From: Elusimicrobiota bacterium | Lineage (GTDB): Bacteria > Elusimicrobiota > Elusimicrobia > FEN-1173 | DNA: 5,234 bases | Assembly: GCA_016207625.1 (NCBI GenBank) | Contig: JACQPF010000068.1 | Span: 1-5,234, forward strand | Direction of reading: 5' to 3' | Shown here: piece after piece, positions 1 to 4,919 of the stretch | How positions within the stretch are numbered: position 1 is the stretch's first letter | Layout: each line of letters begins with the position of its first letter | Program-made: the position numbers and the translations under genes | Notes under the pieces: generated by a model | The model's input: the letters and a program-made list of their open reading frames with translations, nothing else | The model's database searches: none | Told to the model about the DNA's origin: nothing

Positions 1-1668
1 GGTGGGGTTCTCCGCTACGCGGCCGCCGACCACCAGCATATAGGGGATCTTCTCAAGTGTGGCCTCGCGGATTTTGCCACCGAACTTGATCGGCGACGAA
101 TCGATTTCCGCCCGGAGACCCGCCTCGCGGAGTTTGGCGTGGACGGACTCGGCGTATTGCTGGAACTTTTCGCTGATCGGCAGCACGACGGCCTGCACCG
201 GCGCGAGCCAAAGGGGGAACGCTCCTCCATAATGCTCGATGAGAACGCCGAAGAACCGCTCCAGGGACCCGAAGAGCGCGCGGTGGATCATGACGACTTG
301 CGTTTCTCCCCCCTTCTCGTCCCGGAAAGCAATGTTGAACCGGGCAGGGTTGTTGAAGTCCACCTGGACGGTGGAGCATTGCCAGGCGCGGCCAAGGGAG
401 TCCTTGATCTTGAGATCGATTTTTGGCCCGTAGAAAACGCCCTCGCCGGGGTCCACGGTGAAAGGCAGGCCGGCTTTTTGCAGAGCGTTCCTCAGGGCGT
501 TTTGGGCGTGGTCCCAGGCTTCCAAGGTGCCGGAATACTTGTCCGGGCGGGTGGAGAGTTTCACGTCATAATCCTTGAAACCGAAGGCAGCCAGGACCTG
601 GGTGATGATGCGTAAGATGGCGGCGACCTCATCCTCCACCTGGTCCGGGCGGCAGAAGATGTGGGCGTCGTCCTGGGTGAAACCTCGCACCCGCATCAGG
701 CCATGCAGAACGCCGCTCCGCTCAAAACGATAAACCGTTCCGAACTCCGCAAGCCGGATGGGCAGTTCCCGATAGGAATGCAAAGACGACTTATAAATAA
801 GGATGTGGCCGGGGCAGTTCATGGGCTTAAGCTGGAATTCCTGGTTTTCCAGCATCATGGAGGGGTACATGTTCTCCCGGTAATAGTCCAAATGGCCGGA
901 GGTTTTCCAAAGGTCAACCTTGGCGACGTGCGGTGTGTAAACAAATTGATAGCCATAGGTAGTCAGCAAATCTTTGAGATAATCCTCAAGGATTCTGCGG
1001 ACAATGGCGCCCTTGGGAAGCCAATAGATGAACCCGGATCCTCCCTCCTCATGTTGGATAGTGAAAAGCCCAAGGCGCGGGCCCAACTCCCGGTGGTCGC
1101 GTTTTTTGGCTTCCTCCAGGCGGGTGAGGTAGTCCTCCAGGTCTTTTGGGGTGGACCAGGCGGTGCCGTAAATGCGCTGGAGCTGTTCTCTTTTTTCGTC
1201 CCCGCGCCAGTAGGACCCGGCGATTTTTAATAGCTTGAAGTTCCGGATTTCCCCGGTGTCTTCCACGTGGCCGCCGCGGCAGAGGTCCACGAAGGTGCCG
1301 TGGGTGCAATAGGTGACGGTGGGCTCTTTCAGGTCCTCGATGAGCTCCACCTTGTATTTCTCCCCCCGCTTGGCCCAGAAATCGCGGGCTTCATCGCTGC
1401 CATGGGTGCTCATGACGAACTTATGTCTGCCCGAAATGATTCCCCGCATGCGGGCTTCGATCTTTTCCAAATCTTCCGGGACGAAACGGTGGGGGCTGTC
1501 GAAATCGTAATAGAACCCGTCTTCCACGGGCGGACCGATGGTGATTTTGGTGTCCGGGAAAAGCTCCTGGACGGCCTGGGCCATCACGTGGGCGGCGGAA
1601 TGGCGGAGGCGGAAGAGATAATCCTCGCCGGTGTTTTCGGTTGCGGGCTTCAATTGATCGTCAGGCAT
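1..1668 (-). CDS. thrS: Threonine--tRNA ligase (ThrRS), TGS-less, 3' end cut by window edge
   Basis: Charges tRNA(Thr) with threonine in the cytoplasm and removes mischarged serine. 556 residues are present; roughly 30 C-terminal residues lie outside the window. The editing domain begins almost at once, with HSAAH (23-27) and CRGGH (130-134) supplying the His and Cys residues of the editing site; most family members have CRGPH. The class II catalytic core follows: LPKG (217-220), MNCPGH (283-288, zinc ligand Cys285), motif 2 around YRFE (313-316) with RVRGFTQDDAH (326-336, His336), and motif 3 from MIHRALFGSLERF (460-472, His462). The anticodon-binding domain starts near residue 490 and includes KIREATLEKIPYMLVVG. 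The N-terminal TGS domain (about 60 residues in the 642-residue E. coli enzyme) is missing. The ATG at 1668 is the only usable start, because the frame has a TAG 12 codons upstream and no ATG, GTG or TTG in between. There is no Shine-Dalgarno sequence. It lies 38 bases downstream of the barrel gene on the same strand. Confidence 0.97.
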   Translation of the reverse strand, partial: MPDDQLKPATENTGEDYLFRLRHSAAHVMAQAVQELFPDTKITIGPPVEDGFYYDFDSPHRFVPEDLEKIEARMRGIISGRHKFVMSTHGSDEARDFWAKRGEKYKVELIEDLKEPTVTYCTHGTFVDLCRGGHVEDTGEIRNFKLLKIAGSYWRGDEKREQLQRIYGTAWSTPKDLEDYLTRLEEAKKRDHRELGPRLGLFTIQHEEGGSGFIYWLPKGAIVRRILEDYLKDLLTTYGYQFVYTPHVAKVDLWKTSGHLDYYRENMYPSMMLENQEFQLKPMNCPGHILIYKSSLHSYRELPIRLAEFGTVYRFERSGVLHGLMRVRGFTQDDAHIFCRPDQVEDEVAAILRIITQVLAAFGFKDYDVKLSTRPDKYSGTLEAWDHAQNALRNALQKAGLPFTVDPGEGVFYGPKIDLKIKDSLGRAWQCSTVQVDFNNPARFNIAFRDEKGGETQVVMIHRALFGSLERFFGVLIEHYGGAFPLWLAPVQAVVLPISEKFQQYAESVHAKLREAGLRAEIDSSPIKFGGKIREATLEKIPYMLVVGGRVAENPT

Positions 1669-1675
1669 GGGGATA

Positions 1676-1688
1676 AATATAGCACATT
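1676..1688 (-). promoter_or_regulatory. Extended -10 promoter element for thrS, predicting a leaderless mRNA
   Basis: On the minus strand this reads AATGTGCTATATT: TATATT (1676-1681) preceded by TGC, an extended -10 of the TGnTATAAT type with one mismatch. Only 7 bases separate it from the ATG at 1668, so transcription would begin at or next to the start codon. No good -35 box is visible 16-18 bases upstream. The same AATGTGCTATA occurs before the barrel gene. A chance match, or translation from a longer transcript starting upstream, remains possible. Confidence 0.45.
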
Positions 1689-1706
1689 CTTTTTCGGACC
1701 ACTATC

Positions 1707-2966
1707 TCACAGCCGATAGCCGACGCCGAGTTTGACGCTTTTTTGCTCGGAATCGTTTTGGCCTCCGTGAGTTGTGAAGCGGTAGCGGACATCGGCCGCG
1801 GCGGTGACTTTCCCTCCCAGGTAATCCTTCTCGAACGAGAGGGCGGCGTAATGTCGTGTTTTGCCGCGGCCGGCCCGGTAATTGTACCGACGGGCCTCAA
1901 GCGTCAGGGACGATTTCCACTCTTCCTTGCGCCAATAGACGGTGTTCAGCTCCAGGGACTGACGGAGATAATCGTCCATCCGGGCTTCAAAATTGACTTG
2001 TTTCAGCTCCACCGCAGACGATATCCACCAGCGCGCCCTTTCGTTCGTTATGAGCGTCCGTTTCCAGACGTTCCGTATCCGGCGGCTGTTGTGTCCGGGG
2101 TAACTGCCCAGGTAATTTTTCCGTACGGCTTCTACGGTGAAATCCATGTCCGTCCGGGTATCGATGTCGTGATGGGTGGCGGCCTGGGCGGCCCAAAACC
2201 GGTAGTCGTAGTCGATGTCCCGCTCGCCGTCTTCCTTGGTGTCCTTTTGGCCCAGGTTCACTCTCAACTCGGCCCGCCGGATGAGGCGGCGTTCCATCCT
2301 GTAATCGGTTTTGGCCATGAATTCCGTCTTGGTTTTTTCCCGCAGGGCCCTCCGGTTTTCTTCGACGGTCGTCTTCAAGAAGGACAGCAGAGTCAAACGC
2401 GGACCCCACAGATGCCGGGATCCTTCGGCCTTGACGAAATAGGCGTTTTGGTCCTTCGACGGGGAATCCAGGTAATCGTACCGGTTGAGGCCGGCGGCCA
2501 ATGTATACCGGTAACGATCCTCTACGGCTTGGGTGAAAAAGGGAGCGGCGGCCACCCGATTGTAGTCTCCGGGCGTCGAACGATCATACCGCTTGGTTTG
2601 ATAGTCGAGGTCCATTCCCCAGCGGGACGCCTCGCGCTTGCCGGGCCGGGTGTCCAAGGACAGGTTGGCCTGGGTGTGGTTGATTTGATTGTTGTAGACG
2701 TTTTCGGTTTTGTAGTCTTTTTCGCCGCGAAAGGTGCTGAACCCGTAACGCGCGCGCGGCGTTTCATTTCTTTGGACCTTCAGGCGGGTGTTGCGATAAA
2801 CATACTGGCTGTCGAAATCTTCTTCCTCAAAATCCTCCGCGGCGGACCGCCTCCCGGCGTCGACGGTAAAATCCACCCAGTTTCCCTCCGCAAAAACCGG
2901 GAGAGCGCTTCCCAAGGCAACCCAAACCGCCGACACAGCGGCTAGGCAAGTCGTCCGTGAAGTCAT
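1707..2966 (-). CDS. Secreted protein, probable outer-membrane beta-barrel, unknown function
   Basis: A 419-residue protein I do not recognise as a named family. The N-terminus is a clear Sec signal peptide: Thr/Arg-rich start, hydrophobic stretch from about residue 8 to 22, and a likely signal peptidase I site after VFA (24-26). The mature part has no cysteine and no transmembrane helix. It is rich in Tyr, Arg, Asp and Glu and consists of repeated short stretches in which polar and hydrophobic or aromatic residues alternate, separated by charged turns, for example SSLTLEARRYNYRAG and KVTAAADVRYRF. That is the pattern of an outer-membrane beta-barrel. The C-terminus is VGYRL, so the usual final aromatic residue of such barrels is missing, although Tyr417 is close. 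The start is constrained: an in-frame TAA lies at 2970-2972, one codon before the ATG. No Shine-Dalgarno is present. It is divergent from the desaturase and precedes thrS, perhaps in one transcript. Export is confident; the barrel is inferred. Confidence 0.85.
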   Translation of the reverse strand: MTSRTTCLAAVSAVWVALGSALPVFAEGNWVDFTVDAGRRSAAEDFEEEDFDSQYVYRNTRLKVQRNETPRARYGFSTFRGEKDYKTENVYNNQINHTQANLSLDTRPGKREASRWGMDLDYQTKRYDRSTPGDYNRVAAAPFFTQAVEDRYRYTLAAGLNRYDYLDSPSKDQNAYFVKAEGSRHLWGPRLTLLSFLKTTVEENRRALREKTKTEFMAKTDYRMERRLIRRAELRVNLGQKDTKEDGERDIDYDYRFWAAQAATHHDIDTRTDMDFTVEAVRKNYLGSYPGHNSRRIRNVWKRTLITNERARWWISSAVELKQVNFEARMDDYLRQSLELNTVYWRKEEWKSSLTLEARRYNYRAGRGKTRHYAALSFEKDYLGGKVTAAADVRYRFTTHGGQNDSEQKSVKLGVGYRL

Positions 2967-2974
2967 GGTTTATC

Positions 2975-3002
2975 TTTATAGCACATTTCCTCTTGCTGTC
3001 CA
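2975..3002 (-). promoter_or_regulatory. Promoter of the barrel gene (TGGACA - 16 bp - TATAAA, extended -10)
   Basis: On the minus strand, TGGACA (2997-3002, one mismatch to TTGACA) is followed after 16 bases by TATAAA (2975-2980), preceded by TGC to give an extended -10. The -10 box ends 8 bases before the ATG at 2966, so the start site should fall within about two bases of the start codon. AGAGGAA, the nearest purine run, lies between the two boxes and would not be in the mRNA. Confidence 0.6.
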
Positions 3003-3014
3003 TCACGCTCATTT

Positions 3015-3032
3015 TAGTCTATCAATTGACTA
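3015..3032. promoter_or_regulatory. Operator-like dyad between divergent promoters
   Basis: TAGTC and GACTA form an inverted repeat with an 8-base spacer (14 of 18 positions symmetric), overlapping a perfect 8-base palindrome TCAATTGA at 3022-3029. It sits just upstream of the barrel gene's -35 box and about 45 bases upstream of the desaturase's -35 box, a position from which a regulator could act on both. Short AT-rich dyads arise by chance, so this is only a candidate. Confidence 0.25.
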
Positions 3033-3046
3033 CGGGGTTTCTCAAC

Positions 3047-3059
3047 CGGGCGGCGCCCG
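3047..3059. other. Small GC hairpin in the divergent intergenic region
   Basis: CGGGC-GGC-GCCCG, a perfect 5-bp stem with a 3-base loop, upstream of both predicted start sites and thus not in either predicted mRNA. On the plus strand it is followed by TCGTTTTC, weakly like a terminator, but no plus-strand gene ends just before it. Confidence 0.2.
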
Positions 3060-3076
3060 TCGTTTTCGCGATGACC

Positions 3077-3106
3077 TTGGCAGCGAAATCCGTTCGATGT
3101 TATAAT
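3077..3106 (+). promoter_or_regulatory. Promoter of the desaturase gene (TTGGCA - 18 bp - TGTTATAAT)
   Basis: TTGGCA (3077-3082) matches the -35 consensus at five of six positions. After 18 bases comes a perfect TATAAT (3101-3106), preceded by TGT, which makes a full extended -10. The predicted start site is near 3113. This settles the gene start: the first in-frame ATG, at 3105, lies inside the -10 box and cannot be in the transcript, so translation must begin at 3150. Confidence 0.7.
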
Positions 3107-3140
3107 GAAAACAGCACTCCGCCCGCAACCGATTCACGAG

Positions 3141-3145
3141 AGGAG
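3141..3145 (+). promoter_or_regulatory. Ribosome binding site deciding the desaturase start
   Basis: AGGAG, within the purine run GAGAGGAG, lies 4 bases before the ATG at 3150. The spacing is a little short, but no comparable site precedes the ATG at 3105. With the promoter above it implies a 5' untranslated region of about 37 bases. Confidence 0.6.
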
Positions 3146-3149
3146 CCTC

Positions 3150-4220
3150 ATGGAAGACAATGGCCGGCGTTCTGGAAACGCCGGACCGAAGGACGCTCCG
3201 GCCTGGAAAGAGCTTGTGGCCAAATACGAAACGCCAAGCACCGGGCGGGCCACTTGGCAAACCGTCAACACGCTCGTTCCCTATTTCGTCCTTTGGTGTC
3301 TCATGGACCGGAGCTTGGAGGCGTCTTCCTGGGTCACGTTCCCGCTCGTGATCCTGGCGGCGGGATTCCTGGTGCGAACGTTCGTCCTCTTTCATGATTG
3401 CGGGCACGGGTCCCTCTTCAAGTCGCGGAAAGCCAACGACGCCCTGGGATTCATCACGGGTGTGTTGACGTTCACGTGCTACCGGGATTGGCGACACCAA
3501 CACGGCATCCACCACGCCACGGCAGGGAATTTGGACAAACGGGGCGCGGGCGACATCTACACGATGACGGTGCGGGAATACATGGAGGCGCCCCCCCGGG
3601 GGCGGTTCATGTACCGGTTGGCGCGCAACCCGTGGTTCCTCTTCATTTTGGCGCCCATCCTTATGTTCGCGTTCAGGCAGAGGTATCCCACGGCCCAGGC
3701 GGGTCGGCGGGAACACCGTGCCGTGCAGGCGACGAACCTGGCCATCCTGGTCATGGGCGCCGGAATGAGTTGGGCCTTCGGCGCGAGGGATTACCTCCTC
3801 CTTCAGACGGCGGTGCTGTGGCCGGCCGCCGCGACGGGAATGTGGCTGTTCTACATGCAGCACCAGTTCGAAGGCGTTTATTGGGAGCGCGCCGCCCGGT
3901 GGGATTTCGTCAAGGTGGCTTTTGAAGGAAGTTCCTATTATAAGCTCCCCAAAGTTCTGCAATGGTTCACCAGCAACATCGGGTTTCATCACATCCACCA
4001 CCTCGGCCCTCGTATCCCAAATTACCGGCTGGAAGCCTGCCAAAAAGAAAACCCGGTGTTTGAAGCCGTGAAGCCCCTCACTCCGGCGGCCAGTTTGAAA
4101 TGCCTCTCCTTGAGGCTATACGACGAGGAGTGCCGCCGGCTGGTGGGCTTCGCCCACGTCAATACGGTTCATCAGACCGGGAGAGGTTCGGAGAAACAGA
4201 AAAGAATGGGCGATGGATAA
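3150..4220 (+). CDS. des: Membrane fatty-acid (acyl-lipid) desaturase, Bacillus Des-like
   Basis: A 356-residue integral membrane di-iron desaturase that inserts a cis double bond into membrane lipid acyl chains, using O2 and an electron donor such as ferredoxin. All three histidine boxes are intact: HDCGH (82-86), HGIHH (118-122) and HHIHH (280-284), plus the extra conserved His in MQHQFE (His238). Flanking sequence (NLDKRGAGDIY at 127-137, EGSSYYKLPK at 259-268, IGFHHIHHLGPRIPNY) closely resembles, from memory, the 352-residue Bacillus subtilis Delta-5 desaturase Des. Position of the double bond cannot be read from the sequence, so the symbol marks the family rather than proven orthology. 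Hydrophobic segments lie near 43-53, 61-81, 162-175, 194-211 and 216-236. The start at 3150 is chosen from its Shine-Dalgarno site and because the upstream ATG at 3105 sits inside the -10 box. The C-terminal tail of about 20 residues is charged and appears non-conserved. I see no DesK/DesR-type regulator here. Divergent from the barrel gene. Confidence 0.95.
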   Translation: MEDNGRRSGNAGPKDAPAWKELVAKYETPSTGRATWQTVNTLVPYFVLWCLMDRSLEASSWVTFPLVILAAGFLVRTFVLFHDCGHGSLFKSRKANDALGFITGVLTFTCYRDWRHQHGIHHATAGNLDKRGAGDIYTMTVREYMEAPPRGRFMYRLARNPWFLFILAPILMFAFRQRYPTAQAGRREHRAVQATNLAILVMGAGMSWAFGARDYLLLQTAVLWPAAATGMWLFYMQHQFEGVYWERAARWDFVKVAFEGSSYYKLPKVLQWFTSNIGFHHIHHLGPRIPNYRLEACQKENPVFEAVKPLTPAASLKCLSLRLYDEECRRLVGFAHVNTVHQTGRGSEKQKRMGDG

Positions 4221-4231
4221 AGGAGGGTGGA

Positions 4232-4270
4232 CCTGCCGAATCATCGGCAGGCCGCGTCTTCGGCCTTGTT
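4232..4270 (+). terminator. Tandem overlapping hairpins after the desaturase, possible terminator
   Basis: CCTGCCGA-ATCA-TCGGCAGG (4232-4251) is a perfect 8-bp stem beginning 12 bases after the desaturase stop. A second stem, AGGCCG-CGTCTT-CGGCCT (4249-4266), shares three bases with it and is followed by TGTTCCTC. The two cannot both form completely. Neither has a clean run of Ts, so termination is plausible but may be weak; an RNA-stabilising 3' structure is the alternative. Confidence 0.45.
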
Positions 4271-4274
4271 CCTC

Positions 4275-4303
4275 GACTACTGATTTGATACCGTCAAGGA
4301 AGT
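4275..4303 (+). promoter_or_regulatory. Weak candidate promoter for the SWIB gene
   Basis: TTGATA (4275-4280) is followed after 17 bases by CCTAAT (4298-4303), four of six matches to the -10 consensus. It lies between the hairpins and the SWIB gene and would give a 5' leader of about 30 bases containing the Shine-Dalgarno site. It has no extended -10, unlike the three better promoters in the window. Confidence 0.25.
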
Positions 4304-4340
4304 TGGTCCTAATTCATATCACATCCGATGGAGGCAATAT

Positions 4341-4598
4341 ATGCCGCAGAAAACGAACTCAGCTTTCATGAAACCCGTGCAGCCCGATGCCGCTCTCGCC
4401 GCGATCGTGGGCGACAAACCCCTTCCCAGAACTGAGATCACCAAAAAGATTTGGGACTACATCAAGAAGAACGGCCTTCAAGACACAAAAAACAGGAGAA
4501 ACATCAACGCCGATTCGCTTTTAACCCCCATCTTCGGCGGCAAAAAACAGGTCTCGATGTTCGAGATGACCAAACTGATCGCGGGCCACACAAGCTAA
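4341..4598 (+). CDS. Stand-alone SWIB/MDM2-domain protein
   Basis: An 85-residue protein that is almost entirely one SWIB domain, the fold known from the eukaryotic SWI/SNF complex and MDM2. Recognisable signatures are FMKPVQPDAALAAIVG (9-24), LPRTEITKKIWDYIKKNGLQ (28-47), NINAD (54-58) and FGGKKQVSMFEMTKLI (65-80). In bacteria the domain occurs alone or fused to the C-terminus of topoisomerase I, notably in Chlamydiae; a role in DNA or nucleoid binding is suggested, but the bacterial function is not established. Many bacterial versions have a Lys/Ala-rich, histone-like N-terminal tail before the domain; this one has only about eight residues there. The start is well supported: TGGAGG (4329-4334) lies 6 bases before the ATG, the best Shine-Dalgarno site in the window. 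It follows the desaturase on the same strand, but 120 bases with hairpins between them suggest separate transcription. Confidence 0.93.
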   Translation: MPQKTNSAFMKPVQPDAALAAIVGDKPLPRTEITKKIWDYIKKNGLQDTKNRRNINADSLLTPIFGGKKQVSMFEMTKLIAGHTS

Positions 4599-4660
4599 CC
4601 CTCGTTCACCAAAATCATTTCAGAAACCTCACGGCGACAGGCACCTCCCCGGCTTTAAAA

Positions 4661-4740
4661 CCGCGCGAGGCGCCTCCGCCGCCGGAGGAGCCCCCGCCGG
4701 CTCCCTGTCTTATTGATGATCTTCTTCCCGCCTCACGCGG
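4661..4740. repeat. GC-rich nested inverted repeats in the gene-poor stretch
   Basis: The 321 bases from 4599 to 4919 contain no intact gene. Within them, GGCGCCTCCG-CCGC-CGGAGGAGCC (4669-4692) is a 10-bp stem with one mismatch. Outside it, CCGCGCGAGG (4661-4670) and CCTCACGCGG (4731-4740) are complementary at nine of ten positions, though the outer left arm overlaps the inner stem by two bases. It could end the SWIB transcript, though no T-run follows the inner stem, or be a REP-like palindrome linked to the transposase remnant nearby. GC-rich sequence alone can also produce such pairings. Confidence 0.3.
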
Positions 4741-4799
4741 CCTCCCGCTTCCCTCGGGTTTATTCTACCGCATAATCCTTTGAACGGACGGACCGGAAT

Positions 4800-4889
4800 T
4801 TACGGCGATTCCCGCATGAGGGGTTTGATTTGAGCAAGGATGGCGGCGATAAGGTTTCCGGGCACGTCAAGGCGGGGTTGACGCGGCAT
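4800..4889 (-). pseudogene. Possible remnant of a REP-associated tyrosine transposase (RAYT) N-terminus
   Basis: A 29-codon frame beginning MPRQPRLDVPGNL, which matches the characteristic opening of RAYT proteins (Y1 transposase, IS200-like superfamily), typically MPRxxRLDxPG followed by a hydrophobic residue and then HHV or YHV. Here the match stops after residue 13 or 14. The rest, ending LMRESP, lacks the His-containing sequence expected next and runs into TAA. An intact RAYT is well over 150 residues, so at most the first 5% or so is left. No Shine-Dalgarno precedes the ATG. The frame is also in phase with the gene upstream, 10 codons after its TAG. The family match rests on a short string recalled from memory; the alternative is that this is the cut-off tail of the upstream protein. 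Confidence 0.35.
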
Positions 4890-4919
4890 GACAAACGGGT
4901 TGTTGCAGGTCAGAAAGTG

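Noticed and set aside
139..1719. Three plus-strand open frames (139-615, 661-1230, 1267-1719)
   Set aside because: They lie opposite thrS, whose minus-strand frame carries all expected ThrRS motifs without a break.
1987..2409. A 140-codon minus-strand frame inside the barrel gene
   Set aside because: It is an out-of-phase reading of the same strand as the barrel gene, with Arg/Gly-rich low-information sequence.
1743..2945. A 400-codon plus-strand open frame opposite the barrel gene
   Set aside because: Its Gly/Pro/Val-rich translation shows no domain logic. The minus-strand frame has a signal peptide, barrel-like pattern and promoter; a long antisense frame is expected in GC-rich coding sequence.
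3042..4043. A 333-codon minus-strand open frame opposite the desaturase
   Set aside because: Arg/Pro/His-rich translation without recognisable features; the plus strand encodes an intact desaturase with all histidine boxes.
4221..4229. AGGAGGGTG right after the desaturase stop, like a ribosome binding site with a GTG start
   Set aside because: There is no spacing between the purine run and the GTG, and the sequence goes straight into the 4232-4251 hairpin.
4451..4783. A 110-codon plus-strand frame overlapping the SWIB gene and running beyond it
   Set aside because: It starts inside the SWIB gene in another frame and becomes a proline-rich reading of the GC-rich hairpin region; no Shine-Dalgarno site.
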